This document shows positions 24,941-35,271 of a DNA stretch of 64,000 nucleotides, piece by piece. Both the position numbers and the translations under genes were made by a program. The first letter of the stretch is position 1. Every line of letters starts with the position of its first letter. The notes under the pieces are model-generated. The model saw only the letters and a list, made by a program, of their open reading frames with translations, ran no database searches and was not told the origin of the DNA. This DNA comes from Thermoanaerobaculia bacterium (lineage in GTDB: Bacteria > Acidobacteriota > Thermoanaerobaculia > Multivoradales > Multivoraceae), in the NCBI GenBank assembly GCA_022826745.1, contig JAJDUI010000037.1, positions 248,001 through 312,000 on the forward strand, in the 5' to 3' direction.

Positions 24941-26371
24941 TTAAGCGATCGCCTCGACCTGCAGCCCGGTCAGCAGCAGGGTCGGCGCGCCGATCGCCCC
25001 GGGCGCGGGCAGGAAGCGAAGATCGTCGCCGATGGCGCGGATGCCCTGGAGCAGTTGCCGCACGGTGCCGGTCAGCCTCACCCTGGGAGCCTCGCCCAGG
25101 ACGGTGCCGCGGCGAATGACCAGGCCGATCGCGTCGACCTCGAAACGCCCCTCTCCCAAAGATCCTGCGCTGCCGTTCGTCGACGGTTCGAAGGTCGCAT
25201 GACACCGCCCGTCGTGCGCCCTGTCCAGCAGGTAGCAGCCATGCACGATTCCGGTCCGAATCGACTCGGGGGCTTCGGCGCCGCCGCCGATGTGGAGGTG
25301 GGAGTGGCAGAGTTCCGGTAGCGCTCGCCAGCCGGACCTGCGCCGGCAGCCGGCGGCGGCGAAGCCCGACCAGCCGTCGTCCTCCCAGCTCAGCAGCGGC
25401 TCGCCGGGTTCGCCGTCGCGGACCAGGGCCACGGCCCGCGTCGGGACGCCCTCGTCGTCGTGCGCCGCGCTCATCCAGCCGGCGTCGAGGGCGCCGTCGT
25501 CCACGATCTGCAGTTGGGGCGGCCCGAGCGGGCGGCCGGCGCCGAGTTCCCGCAGCCGCCGCCAGCCGTCGCGCCCCTGCAGCAGAGGCGCGAGTAGCGC
25601 CAGCAGATAGCAACCGAGTGCAGGGGACACCGCGACCTCGCCGGCCGGCAGGAACGGTGGAGCGGGAGCCGTCGCCAGGGTCAGGCGTTCCGCGATCTCG
25701 CTCGCGATGGAGTCGGCGCTGAGCATCTGGAGGTTCGAGGCTGCTCGGTAGAGCCTGGAGTGTCCCTGGCGGCCGTCCCGCGAAGCGGCGAAGTCCAGTT
25801 CGACCGTTGCGAGCCGCAGCGCGGTCCGTCCGGTGACGCCGGTCGTGCTGGCGAGCACGGCGGCGCTGGCTCCGGTATCGAGCCGGCCCCGGATGAGACG
25901 GGCTTCGGGCATTCGATCTCCAAGGCGCCGAAGGACGCCATGCAGGAGTGCCCGGCCGGCCGTTTCTTCGTCGTCCGTGTCGTGTTCGGCCAGGTCGGCT
26001 GACGGAGACGGCGCCGTCCCGGGCGACGTTCCGGAGGCTGGCGAAGGCAGCCTGAGGGTGCCTGGCCGCAGCGAGTGCCGGCTGAGCCGCCTCCAGCCGT
26101 TCGGCTCCGGGAGGGGGCCCGAGTCGGCGAGAAAGAGAGCGCGGTTGGCCCCCCCGGCGCGCAGCGCCCACCCCCGCTCGTCCAGGATGGACACCTGGGT
26201 GTCCAGGTCGTCCGGGTCGACCGGCAGGGGCGTCATCCAGGGATCGATCTCGATCCGGCGGGTGTTTCCGACCTTGACGTAGAGCTCGGCGCCGGGTGCC
26301 CCGGTGCGTTCCCGCACCGCGCCCAACGCCAGCCTGAGGCTTCGCGTGCCGGGCAGCCGAGCGAACTTCAA
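24941..26371 (-). CDS. TldE/PmbA-like protein (partner of TldD)
   Basis: A 476-residue divergent member of the TldD/TldE (PmbA) family. The N-terminal region (GAELYVKVGNTRRIEID) resembles the family's first strand, and the C-terminus (LLQGIRAIGDDLRFLP ... GAPTLLLTGLQV) matches the PmbA ending LxxIxAVGDDLxF ... GAPSLLVEGLxV. The TTG at 26371 overlaps the TldD-like stop (TTGA), so the two are translationally coupled. TldD/TldE form a heteromeric metalloprotease that trims peptides such as microcin B17 precursors or CcdA. The middle section is hard to align, so this copy may have a changed substrate. Confidence 0.72.
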   Translation of the reverse strand: MKFARLPGTRSLRLALGAVRERTGAPGAELYVKVGNTRRIEIDPWMTPLPVDPDDLDTQVSILDERGWALRAGGANRALFLADSGPLPEPNGWRRLSRHSLRPGTLRLPSPASGTSPGTAPSPSADLAEHDTDDEETAGRALLHGVLRRLGDRMPEARLIRGRLDTGASAAVLASTTGVTGRTALRLATVELDFAASRDGRQGHSRLYRAASNLQMLSADSIASEIAERLTLATAPAPPFLPAGEVAVSPALGCYLLALLAPLLQGRDGWRRLRELGAGRPLGPPQLQIVDDGALDAGWMSAAHDDEGVPTRAVALVRDGEPGEPLLSWEDDGWSGFAAAGCRRRSGWRALPELCHSHLHIGGGAEAPESIRTGIVHGCYLLDRAHDGRCHATFEPSTNGSAGSLGEGRFEVDAIGLVIRRGTVLGEAPRVRLTGTVRQLLQGIRAIGDDLRFLPAPGAIGAPTLLLTGLQVEAIA

Positions 26372-27708
26372 TCTGCCACCTCCAGGCCTTCGAGACGAAC
26401 CGACGGGCAGCGGGCCCAGACGGGCAGCAGTGCGCCGTCCTTTGCGCACCAACCGGCGCCGCCCGCGAGCGGACGGTCCCCGACCGCTGCGACCGCCGCG
26501 AGAAGGTCGACGGCTCGCGACCGAATCTCGACCGGTCCCGTGTGGTCGCTCGGGCCGGTCGCGCCGATTCGCCGGCCGCACGGCGCCCGGAGCACGCACC
26601 GGCCGTCGAACGGATCCAGGTTGCCCCGCTCGAACTCTCCGATGTAGAGGCCGCCAGCGGCCTCGGCGAAGAGTTCCCTCTCGGGAATGGCGCCGGGGAG
26701 CAGTTCGAGGTGGGTGGTGCGCGGTCCAGGCAGCCGATGCCGGCTCGCCCGGCGACCGGCGCCCGGGATCATGCTGGGATAGCGCTCGGCCCAGGCAAGG
26801 TCGGCCAGGGGTTGCCGGACCCGACCGCGTCTGAGCAGCCAGCGGCTGATCGCCGCCGTGCCCTCGTCGTCGCTCGAGCGCTTGCAGGCCAGCGGCGCGG
26901 AACGCGGATCGTCGACCACATCGAGTTCGGGGCCGCCGAGTCTCAGCCCGACAACCTGGTCCGGAGAGCCGGAGAGGGCCAGGGTGTCCGCTTCCAGCGC
27001 GTGGGCGACGACTTCGTGGAGCAGGACCGCGGCGGCGTTGGGCCCGAGGACGATGACGCCGCGACCGGGCCGCTCGGGGGGCAGGCTTCGCGAACGCAGG
27101 CGGTCGACGAGACAGAGGGCGACCGGGTCCAGGTCCTCGGCCGCGAGCGACGGCAGCAGGCCGCCCCAGACACCCCACGGCGTCGTCACCTGCAGGCTGA
27201 AGTACTCCTCGAACTGCGGCGGCGCGGCCACCCGGCTGCGAATGACCTGTACCTGCCGGCGATGACGGCGCGCGGTGATCTCCATCGGGAATCCGACGCG
27301 GCGCCGGTTCACGGCGCGGGTGAGCCGGGATTCGGCCTGCTCGATCTCGGCCAGGCGCAGCGCCGGCCATCTGCCGGTCCTGATGCGCGGCGGCGCCGTG
27401 CCGATCGACCGGGCCGTTCCCGCCACGCGGTCGCAGCAGGCGGCGAAGGCAGGTCCCGAGATCGTGTCGGCGGCCGCCAGACGACTCCGGCCGTTCTCGA
27501 TCTTCCTTACCGCGAGGCCTTGTTCCTTCCTCAGGCGGACGCGGTTGGGGGCGCCCTTCGGCAGCAGCTCGACGCTCTCGACGCGCTCGAAGAACGCCTC
27601 GAACTGCTGGTCTCCGTGCGCGACCAGGCGGGTCAGCGCGTCGGCCGGGGCGGCAACGTCGGAGATCAGCCGCCGCTGCTGCTCGGCCCCGTTGGCGTTC
27701 GACCTCAT
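26368..27708 (-). CDS. TldD-like metalloprotease subunit
   Basis: A 446-residue protein with the TldD metal-binding motif HEVVAH (His231, Glu232, His236; family HExxxH) in the context [17 protein letters not shown]. The C-terminus ([15 protein letters not shown] ... [11 protein letters not shown]) parallels the TldD ending with its cysteine and a PSVRVxGL segment. Spacing between motifs is shorter than in E. coli TldD (481 residues). The ATG at 27708 was chosen because the frame's upstream extension runs through the divergent carboxyltransferase gene. It forms a two-gene operon with the TldE-like gene. No obvious precursor-peptide gene lies beside it. Confidence 0.78.
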   Translation of the reverse strand: MRSNANGAEQQRRLISDVAAPADALTRLVAHGDQQFEAFFERVESVELLPKGAPNRVRLRKEQGLAVRKIENGRSRLAAADTISGPAFAACCDRVAGTARSIGTAPPRIRTGRWPALRLAEIEQAESRLTRAVNRRRVGFPMEITARRHRRQVQVIRSRVAAPPQFEEYFSLQVTTPWGVWGGLLPSLAAEDLDPVALCLVDRLRSRSLPPERPGRGVIVLGPNAAAVLLHEVVAHALEADTLALSGSPDQVVGLRLGGPELDVVDDPRSAPLACKRSSDDEGTAAISRWLLRRGRVRQPLADLAWAERYPSMIPGAGRRASRHRLPGPRTTHLELLPGAIPERELFAEAAGGLYIGEFERGNLDPFDGRCVLRAPCGRRIGATGPSDHTGPVEIRSRAVDLLAAVAAVGDRPLAGGAGWCAKDGALLPVWARCPSVRLEGLEVAD

Positions 27709-27784
27709 CGGTTGGATTCTAGGGCTACTTTCGTGCGGAACCGGCCGCCGGCCGGGCGTGAGGTTCCCCTTGCGCGCCTGTGGT

Positions 27785-29386
<1,602 letters not shown>

Positions 29387-29448
29387 GCGGGCGGCGACAC
29401 GGACGACACATCAACCATCACCAGCAGCAGGGCGGAGATCAGGAGCGA

Positions 29449-29958
29449 ATGAGCGACATCAGAGTGGGCATCGTCATGGGCAGCGACTCGGATTGGTCGA
29501 CGATGAAGAAGGCGGCGAAGGTCTGCGCCGATTTCGGCGTGGGCTGCGAGGCGCGGGTTCTCTCGGCCCACCGGACCCCGCGGGAAACGACCGAGTGGGC
29601 CGAAGGCGCGGCCGGGCGCGGCATCGGCGTGCTGATCGCCGGCGCCGGCGTTGCCGCCGCGCTTCCGGGCGTCGTGGCGGCCGCGACGACGCTGCCGGTG
29701 GTCGGCGTCCCGGTGGCCAGCGGTCCGCTGAACGGTGTCGATGCTCTGCTGGCGATCGTTCAGATGCCGCCCGGGATCCCGGTCGCTACCGTGGGCGTGA
29801 ACCGTGCCGACAACGCGGGCCTGCTGGCTCTCCAGATCCTGGCGCTCGGCGATCCGGATCTGGCCGCCGCCCTGAAGGACTACCGCAGCGGGATGGGCGA
29901 GCGCGTGGCAGCGGCCGACGAGCGCGTGCGGCAGGATGCGGTTACGCTCCAGGAATGA
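29449..29958 (+). CDS. purE: N5-carboxyaminoimidazole ribonucleotide mutase
   Basis: A 169-residue class I PurE that moves the carboxyl group of N5-CAIR to C4 in purine synthesis. It has the GIVMGSDSDWSTMKKA N-terminus, LSAHRTPRETTEWAEGA, IAGAGVAAALPGVVAAATTLPVVGVPV and NADNAGLLA-type C-terminal helix (NRADNAGLLALQILAL). An AGGAG sits 4-8 bases before ATG 29449, which fixes the start well after the long upstream open frame. Its stop overlaps the next gene's ATG (ATGA). PurK is not in the window; purD begins at 63.2 kb. Confidence 0.95.
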   Translation: MSDIRVGIVMGSDSDWSTMKKAAKVCADFGVGCEARVLSAHRTPRETTEWAEGAAGRGIGVLIAGAGVAAALPGVVAAATTLPVVGVPVASGPLNGVDALLAIVQMPPGIPVATVGVNRADNAGLLALQILALGDPDLAAALKDYRSGMGERVAAADERVRQDAVTLQE

Positions 29959-30182
29959 GAGAGAAGGACCGCAAGCTCCGTCGTCGCCGACAGCGCCGGC
30001 TCAAGCGCCTCAAGCAACGCCGCCGGGAGGAGGCCGCGTCCCGGGAGGCGGCGCCGCGGGCGGTGAAGGTGCGGCGGGCCAAGGCCAAGGCCAAGTCGTC
30101 CAGGAAGAAGGCCTCGAGCAAGAAGACGAAGGCGTCACCCGCTCCGGCCGAGCCGGAACCTGAAACGGAGTCCGGGGAGTAG
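29955..30182 (+). CDS. Very small, highly basic protein (unknown)
   Basis: A 75-residue frame. The first 25 residues are almost all charged (REKDRKLRRRRQRRLKRLKQ), the middle is an Ala/Lys/Ser stretch (KAKAKSSRKKASSKKTKAS) like histone H1 tails, and the C-terminus is acidic/proline-rich (PAPAEPEPETESGE). ATGA overlap with the purE stop and the 8-base gap to rpiB argue that it is translated. Nucleic-acid or ribosome association is plausible from composition only. A non-functional open frame in GC-rich DNA remains possible. Confidence 0.55.
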   Translation: MREKDRKLRRRRQRRLKRLKQRRREEAASREAAPRAVKVRRAKAKAKSSRKKASSKKTKASPAPAEPEPETESGE

Positions 30183-30190
30183 CGCGGCGG

Positions 30191-30634
30191 ATGAAGTTCG
30201 CGGTCGGCGCGGATCACGCCGGGGTCGAGCTGAAGAACCAGCTCGGCGAGGTGCTGCGGGCGCGCGGCATCGAGTTCGTGGACTTCGGCGCCGACGGTTC
30301 CGGGCCTGTCGACTACCCCGACAAGGCGGCCCAGGTCGCGCGCGCCCTCGCCGCCGGAGAGGTCGACCGCGGCCTGCTCGTCTGCGGCACCGGAGTCGGC
30401 ATGGCGATGTCGGCGAACCGCTTCGCGGGCGTCCGGGCCGTCAACCCCACCGACAGCTTCACGGCGCGCATGTCCCGCGCCCACAACGACGCGAACGTCC
30501 TGGCCCTCGGCGCCCGCGTCCTCGGCGCCGGCCAGGCCGCCGAGCTCCTCGAGGTCTTCCTGGACACTCCCTTCGACGGCGACCGCCACACCGCCCGCGT
30601 CGCGAAGATCGACGACGCGGCGAAGCCGGCGTAG
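30191..30634 (+). CDS. rpiB: Ribose 5-phosphate isomerase B
   Basis: A 147-residue enzyme that interconverts ribose 5-phosphate and ribulose 5-phosphate. It has the N-terminal FAVGADHAGVELKNQL, DYPDKAAQVARAL, the active-site loop GLLVCGTGVGMAMSANR (Cys and Thr for ring opening) and FTARMSRAHNDANVLALGARV. This is a typical RpiB length. It is the last gene of the purE run; a long inverted repeat follows its stop. Rpe, the next enzyme of the same pathway, is encoded at 44.7 kb. Confidence 0.95.
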   Translation: MKFAVGADHAGVELKNQLGEVLRARGIEFVDFGADGSGPVDYPDKAAQVARALAAGEVDRGLLVCGTGVGMAMSANRFAGVRAVNPTDSFTARMSRAHNDANVLALGARVLGAGQAAELLEVFLDTPFDGDRHTARVAKIDDAAKPA

Positions 30635-30639
30635 CTGCC

Positions 30640-30814
30640 GCCGTAGCCGGGTCAGCGGAGGGGGTCCCGGGGGACGCTCGCCCTCACGGAGTGAATGGGA
30701 AGCAGGGGCTCGCTGTTGTCGACTGCGCTTCGGCAGGGCGGTGGTTGACGTGACGGCGCCGGGAGTCGCTTGTCTCCGACCCCCCGGGACCCCCTCCGCT
30801 GACCCGGCTACGGC
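30640..30814. repeat. 175-bp element bounded by a perfect 34-bp inverted repeat
   Basis: Bases 30640-30673 are the exact reverse complement of 30781-30814. The arms begin GCCGTAGCCGGGTCAGCGGA and contain GGGGTCCCGG. The 107-base interior has no convincing gene. The element starts 5 bases after the rpiB stop and ends 19 bases before the folC end, i.e. between convergent genes. It could be a MITE-like or REP-like repeat, or a long-stem transcription barrier. No flanking target-site duplication was obvious. Confidence 0.85.
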
Positions 30815-30833
30815 TGGACGTCGTTGCTCGCGG

Positions 30834-32126
30834 TTACTGCCTGAACCCGGTGACGACGTCTCGCGCCGCGGTCGGGACGCCAAGGCGGTCGCGAAGCGCT
30901 GATCGAACCTCTCCGACGAGGTACAACGAGCCGGTGACGACAAGCGCGTGGGCGGGGCTCGTGGCTGCCGCGAGGCAGTGTTCGAGAGCGCTCGCAGCGT
31001 CTCCGCTCACTTCGGCCGGGCGGGAGGCCAGCAGCGGCGCCAGCGTTTCGGGCGAGGCCGCCCGGGCGTGGTCGAAGTCCGTCAGCACGACCCGATCCGC
31101 CCTCTGTGCCAACGCAGGGAGGCACAGTTCCGGCTCCTTCTCGGCGAGTGATCCGTAGAGGAGATCGAACCGGAGCCCGGTCTCTTCAAGGTAGGCGCGG
31201 AGCGCGGCCGCGCCGGCCGGATTGTGGGCAGCGTCGAAGAGCACCCGGCGGTGCACACCCTGGGCGTCCAGGTCGACCCATTCCAGGCGGCCCGGCCAGC
31301 ACAGTGCGTCGACGCCCTTCCTGACGGCTTCCGCGGGGAGTTCCCTCTCCTTGAGAGCACAGAACTCCTCAGCGGCCCGAATCGCGAGCGCGAGGTTCCC
31401 GAGCTGGTGGCGGCCGGCCAGTGGCGCCTGAAGACGGTCGAGCTCGGCACCGACGCTGGCGTCGACGAGATCCGCGCCGCAGACCGCCGCGCAGCGGCGG
31501 AGCTCACGCTGCACTTCCGGCCGGCCGGGCCAGGTCAGGCACGTTCGTCCGGGGCGCATGACGCCGGCCTTTTCGCCGGCGATGGAGGTCAGGGTCCAGC
31601 CCAGTTGCGGCGCGTGGTCACGCGCTACCTGGGTGATCACGGAGAGCAGGGGGGCCGAGACGTTCGTCGCGTCGAGTCGACCGCCCAGGCCGACCTCGAA
31701 CACCGCGGCGTCGACGCGGTGATGGGCGAAGTGCAGCCAGGCCGCCGCGGTCAGGCTCTCGAAGTAGGTCGGCGGCGCCTCGCCGGCCGCGTCCAGCACC
31801 TGCCGGAGCCAGTGCCCGAGTTCGGCCTCCGATATCGCCGCGCCGTCGATCCGGAGCCGCTCCTCGACGTGCTCGAGGTGCGGCGAGGTGTAGAGGCCGC
31901 AGCGAAGGCCGGCGGCGCTCAGGATCGAGGCGAGCGCGGCGCTGGTCGAACCCTTGCCGTTGGTACCCGCGACCAGCACCGCCGGCACCCGCTGCTGCGG
32001 CTTGCCGAGCACGTCGAGCAGGCTCCGCGTGGCGTCGAGGCCGAGCTTCTGCCCCCAGACTTCGAGGCGGTCGAGGATCTCGCTCGCCGAGGGTTTGGTC
32101 GTGCCGGTCACGTGGCGGCGCAGCAT
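30834..32126 (-). CDS. folC: Folylpolyglutamate synthase / dihydrofolate synthase
   Basis: A 430-residue Mur-ligase-family enzyme that adds glutamate to folates. It shows VLVAGTNGKGSTSAALASIL (P-loop near residue 52), TSPHLEHVEERLRIDG, FEVGLGGRLDATNV, VARDHAPQLGWTLTSIAGEKAGVMR and a C-terminal half with FDAAHNPAGAAALRAYL and YGSLAEKEPE. The ATG at 32126 is 14 bases from the divergent yebC start. Its 3' end faces the long inverted repeat behind rpiB. Whether it is bifunctional or only polyglutamylating is not readable from the sequence. Confidence 0.94.
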   Translation of the reverse strand: MLRRHVTGTTKPSASEILDRLEVWGQKLGLDATRSLLDVLGKPQQRVPAVLVAGTNGKGSTSAALASILSAAGLRCGLYTSPHLEHVEERLRIDGAAISEAELGHWLRQVLDAAGEAPPTYFESLTAAAWLHFAHHRVDAAVFEVGLGGRLDATNVSAPLLSVITQVARDHAPQLGWTLTSIAGEKAGVMRPGRTCLTWPGRPEVQRELRRCAAVCGADLVDASVGAELDRLQAPLAGRHQLGNLALAIRAAEEFCALKERELPAEAVRKGVDALCWPGRLEWVDLDAQGVHRRVLFDAAHNPAGAAALRAYLEETGLRFDLLYGSLAEKEPELCLPALAQRADRVVLTDFDHARAASPETLAPLLASRPAEVSGDAASALEHCLAAATSPAHALVVTGSLYLVGEVRSALRDRLGVPTAARDVVTGFRQ

Positions 32127-32140
32127 AAGATAAACCCGAC

Positions 32141-32905
32141 ATGTCCGGTCACAGCAAGTGGAGCACGATCAAGCACAAGAAGGCGGCGCAGGACGCCCGC
32201 CGCAGCAAGGTCTTCACTCGCATCCTGAAGGAGGTGTCGGTCGCCGCCCGTCTCGGCGGGGGCGATCCCGCGGGTAACCCGAGACTTCGTCACGCCCTGT
32301 CGGAGGCGAAGGCGCAGAACGTGCCGGGAGACAACATCGACAGGGCGATCAGGAAGGGCACCGGAGAGCTCGAAGGCGTGTCCTACGAGGAAGTCACCTA
32401 CGAGGGGTACGGCCCCGGTGGCGTGGCGGTGCTGGTGGAGACCCTCACCGACAACCGGAACCGGACCGTTTCGGAGGTCCGGCACCTGTTCACCAAGCAC
32501 GGCGGAAACCTGGGCGAGAACGGCTGCGTCGCCTGGATGTTCCATCGTCGCGGCTTCTTCGTCTTCGATCGCGCTGCCCTCGAGGGCTCCGGCGTGGACG
32601 AGGAGGCGCTGGTCGAGCTCGCGCTCGAACTCGAGGCCGAGGACTTTTCGGTGGAGGACGAGAGCTACAGCGTCTACACCTCGGTCGAGGCGTTCCATGC
32701 GACGAAGGATGCGATCGAGGAGCGGGGGCTGACCGCGACCATCGCGCAACTGACGATGGAACCCCAGAACCTGGTCCAGCTCGACGAAGGGGGCGCGGGT
32801 CCGCTCATGCGCCTGATCGACGCACTGGAAGATCAGGACGACGTGCAGAACGTCTGGGCCAACTTCGACCTGGACGACGAGCTGCTCGAGCGGCTGGCGT
32901 CCTGA
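32141..32905 (+). CDS. yebC: YebC/TACO1-family protein
   Basis: A 254-residue protein with the signature start [25 protein letters not shown], followed by [54 protein letters not shown] and [10 protein letters not shown]. Family members are either DNA-binding regulators (PmpR, RuvC-linked) or factors that help ribosomes through polyproline stretches. It lies 19 bases upstream of ruvC, the common yebC-ruvC arrangement. The yebC symbol is used as the family name; the precise role is not shown. Confidence 0.95.
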   Translation: MSGHSKWSTIKHKKAAQDARRSKVFTRILKEVSVAARLGGGDPAGNPRLRHALSEAKAQNVPGDNIDRAIRKGTGELEGVSYEEVTYEGYGPGGVAVLVETLTDNRNRTVSEVRHLFTKHGGNLGENGCVAWMFHRRGFFVFDRAALEGSGVDEEALVELALELEAEDFSVEDESYSVYTSVEAFHATKDAIEERGLTATIAQLTMEPQNLVQLDEGGAGPLMRLIDALEDQDDVQNVWANFDLDDELLERLAS

Positions 32906-32924
32906 CCGTCTCCGTGGCGTTGCC

Positions 32925-33440
32925 GTGATCGTCCTCGGGATCGATCCCGGGAGTCGCTACACGGGGTTCGGCGTGGTGGAGCAGGAGGGGTCGAGGGTTC
33001 GCCAACTGGATGCGGGCCGGATCGCCCTCACCGGCGAGCCGACACCGGCGGCGCGCATGGCCCGGTTGGCGGAGGGGGTCGAGGAGACGCTCGACCGCTG
33101 GCAGCCGGCGGCGGCGGTGCTCGAGTCCCTGTTTCACGGGCGCAACAGCCGCTCCCTGATCGCGCTGGCCCAGGCCCGGGGCGTCATCCTGTCCGTGCTC
33201 GGACGGCATGGCCTGGATGTCCGCGAGTTCTCGCCGGCCGAGGTCAAGCAGGCGGTCTGCGGCAGTGGCCGGGCCGACAAGACCCAGGTCTCCCGCATGG
33301 TCGACGTGCTTCTGGGCCCAGCGCCGGTGCGGCGCAGCGCCGACGCCTCCGACGCTCTGGCCGCCGCCCTCTGCTACCTCCACCGCCGGCCTCTGGAGCG
33401 GGTCGTGAAGGCGGCCGGGGCGTCGCGGGAACGCGGTTGA
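32925..33440 (+). CDS. ruvC: Holliday junction resolvase RuvC
   Basis: A 171-residue endonuclease of the RNase H fold. It starts at GTG 32925 with VLGIDPGSRYTGFGVV (catalytic Asp7), has AAVLESLFHGRNSRSLIALAQARGV (catalytic Glu), PAEVKQAVCGSGRADKTQV and a C-terminal ADASDALAAALCYL carrying the last acidic residues. RuvA and RuvB do not follow; instead the TonB-system leader begins. The motif set is complete. Confidence 0.95.
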   Translation: MIVLGIDPGSRYTGFGVVEQEGSRVRQLDAGRIALTGEPTPAARMARLAEGVEETLDRWQPAAAVLESLFHGRNSRSLIALAQARGVILSVLGRHGLDVREFSPAEVKQAVCGSGRADKTQVSRMVDVLLGPAPVRRSADASDALAAALCYLHRRPLERVVKAAGASRERG

Positions 33441-33448
33441 TCGGGCGG

Positions 33449-33609
33449 TTCCAAAGCCGAACCCGTGTGCTATATTGCTCCACCGTTCCAAGGTGAGCCA
33501 GGCACCCCTCCGGTGTAGGGGTCACCGCATGTCCAGAATCGCGTCCGCCTTTCGGCGGGCGGTTCAACCAGGCCCGTAGTGGCGGGCATAGTCCTGAGGA
33601 GGTAGCTAG
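33449..33609 (+). promoter_or_regulatory. Promoter candidate and structured leader of the exbB operon
   Basis: TATATT at 33471-33476 is a good -10 candidate, with TTCCAA at 33449-33454 as a weak -35 at 16-base spacing. The following leader of about 125 bases has several hairpins: GGTGA/TCACC (33492-33496 with 33522-33526) enclosing ACCCCT/AGGGGT (33504-33509 with 33517-33522; base 33522 can pair in only one), and CCGCC/GGCGG (33545-33549 with 33554-33558). GAGGAGG at 33596-33602 lies 7 bases before the exbB GTG start. No known riboswitch class was recognised. Confidence 0.5.
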
Positions 33610-34275
33610 GTGAACATTGGTGGCACGTTCTGGAAGTTGATGAACGAGGGCGGCCCCGTCATGTGGCCATTGCTCGCTTTTTCCGTCATCGCGGCTGCGG
33701 TGGTGGTCGAGCGACTGATTGCGCTGCGGAGGGCCCGGATCAACGTTCACGAGTTCCTCCCCAAGGTGCGGAAGGCGCTGGTCGTGAACCGCTCGATTCG
33801 TGAAGCGGTGAAGGTATGCGAGGAGTACCGCGGACCGGTCGCCTCGATCCTCAAGGCCGGTCTGATGAAGTACGGCCAGCCCAAGGAAGACGTCGAGAAG
33901 ACGATCGAGAACGCGGCGCTGTTCGAGATGGGCCGCCTCGAGCGCGGCCTCGCGGTGCTGGCGACCACGGCCAACGTCGCCCCGCTGCTCGGGTTCTTCG
34001 GCACGGTGACCGGCATGATGGCCGGTTTCGACGCCCTGGCGGCACAGGGCCTGTCGAACCCCGGCGCGGTCGCTACAGGTATCAAGGAAGCGCTGACCAC
34101 GACCGCTGGCGGTCTGGCGGTCGCCATTCCGACGCAGCTCGCCTACAACTACTTCATGAGCCGGATCAACAAGTTCGTCCGCGACATCGAGACCTCGGCG
34201 AACATGCTGCTCGAGACCTTCGGCGAGATGGAGCGCAGCGGCGTCCCGCCGGAGTCCGGCGGCGACGCTGGCTAG
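33610..34275 (+). CDS. exbB: MotA/TolQ/ExbB proton-channel family protein
   Basis: A 221-residue inner-membrane protein with three hydrophobic helices. The first (VMWPLLAFSVIAAAVVVERLIALRRA) precedes a cytoplasmic loop, and the last two lie within LAVLATTANVAPLLGFFGTVTGMMAGF and TTTAGGLAVAIPTQLAYNYF. These are the family's channel-lining segments with the conserved Thr and Pro. ExbB or TolQ converts proton-motive force into work on TonB or TolA. Being followed by two ExbD-like genes and a TonB gene favours ExbB. GTG start with an ideal Shine-Dalgarno. Confidence 0.93.
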   Translation: MNIGGTFWKLMNEGGPVMWPLLAFSVIAAAVVVERLIALRRARINVHEFLPKVRKALVVNRSIREAVKVCEEYRGPVASILKAGLMKYGQPKEDVEKTIENAALFEMGRLERGLAVLATTANVAPLLGFFGTVTGMMAGFDALAAQGLSNPGAVATGIKEALTTTAGGLAVAIPTQLAYNYFMSRINKFVRDIETSANMLLETFGEMERSGVPPESGGDAG

Positions 34276-34281
34276 GCCGAC

Positions 34282-34710
34282 ATGAAGCTCAAGGCAACCA
34301 TCGAGCACAAGCCGAACATCCCGACGGCCTCGATGGCGGATATCGCCTTCCTGCTGATCATCTTCTTCATGCTGACGATCACCTTCGAGGTCGACAAGAC
34401 CCAGGTGGTGTTGCCGAAGACGACGCTCAGGTACGAGATTCCGAAACAGTCCGCCTACGTCTCGATCGACCCGAACGGGCGGATCCGGGTGTCGGACGGC
34501 AACGAGCAGAGCGCCCTGGTCAGCGCGGCCGACGAGGTGCTCTCGATGGCCGCGGGCGTCATCGCGATGGACCCGCAGAAGGTCTTCGTCGTCAAGTCGG
34601 ACGGCGAAGTGTCGTGGGAGAAGGTCGACGAGGTGATCGACGCGTTGAAGCGGGCCAAGGTGCGGGATGTCTATCTGCTGTCCGATCAGCGGACCGTTAC
34701 CGACGGATAG
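34282..34710 (+). CDS. exbD: ExbD/TolR-family protein 1
   Basis: A 142-residue single-span membrane protein. Its N-terminus NIPTASMADIAFLLIIFFML carries the conserved Asp of the ExbD/TolR transmembrane helix that takes part in proton transfer. A periplasmic domain with strand-rich KVFVVKSDGEVSWEKVDEVIDALK follows. It starts 6 bases after exbB and is followed 30 bases later by a second ExbD. Tandem ExbD genes behind one ExbB are common in TonB systems of several phyla. Confidence 0.92.
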   Translation: MKLKATIEHKPNIPTASMADIAFLLIIFFMLTITFEVDKTQVVLPKTTLRYEIPKQSAYVSIDPNGRIRVSDGNEQSALVSAADEVLSMAAGVIAMDPQKVFVVKSDGEVSWEKVDEVIDALKRAKVRDVYLLSDQRTVTDG

Positions 34711-34740
34711 GCTTGAGCAGATGATGGATGGAGACGCAAG

Positions 34741-35178
34741 ATGAAACTTGATCGTGATCGCCCGGACGATGAGATCCCGACCTCCTCGATGGCGGACATC
34801 GCCTTCCTGCTGATTGTCTTCTTCATGATCACGACGACGTTCACCGCGACCCGCGGACTGGACTTCGCGCTTCCCGAGGACGACGACGACCCGCCGGTGG
34901 TCGAGAAGGAGGAGTCGGTGCTGATCGAGATCCTGCCGAGCGGCGAGTTGATCGTCGACCAGGATCCGATGCAGTTGCACGAGATCATCCCCTACCTGAA
35001 GCCGAAGCTCGAACGGAACCCGAAGAAGCCGGTCATCATCCGGCCCGATACAGCGACGCCGTACAAGTACATGGTCCAGGTGTACGACGAACTGCGCCAG
35101 GGCGAGGATCACGGGCTGGCGGAGCCGATCAACATCTCGGTTCCCACCCAGCGCGAGATCCAGAGCTTCTGGTACTAG
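34741..35178 (+). CDS. exbD: ExbD/TolR-family protein 2
   Basis: A 145-residue single-span protein closely related in layout to the preceding ExbD: DEIPTSSMADIAFLLIVFFMI holds the conserved helix with its Asp, followed by a TFTATRGLDFALP linker and a periplasmic domain (KPVIIRPDTATPYKYMVQVYDEL). It differs from its neighbour throughout the periplasmic domain, so the two probably form mixed subunits around the ExbB pentamer. It ends 93 bases before the TonB gene. Confidence 0.92.
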   Translation: MKLDRDRPDDEIPTSSMADIAFLLIVFFMITTTFTATRGLDFALPEDDDDPPVVEKEESVLIEILPSGELIVDQDPMQLHEIIPYLKPKLERNPKKPVIIRPDTATPYKYMVQVYDELRQGEDHGLAEPINISVPTQREIQSFWY

Positions 35179-35271
35179 AGGGCGGAATACGCCGAAACCG
35201 GCTGGACGTTGAACCCAGACACCACGCGACAGACAAGCTGACCGAGAACCTGACCGAAGAGGGGTAACCGG

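Noticed and set aside
30640..30814. Ordinary rho-independent terminator
   Set aside because: A 34-bp stem with 107-base loop and no T-run does not fit; recorded as a repeat instead.
33477..33600. Possible cobalamin riboswitch in the exbB leader
   Set aside because: The B12-box and the conserved core elements are not present; only unspecific hairpins remain.
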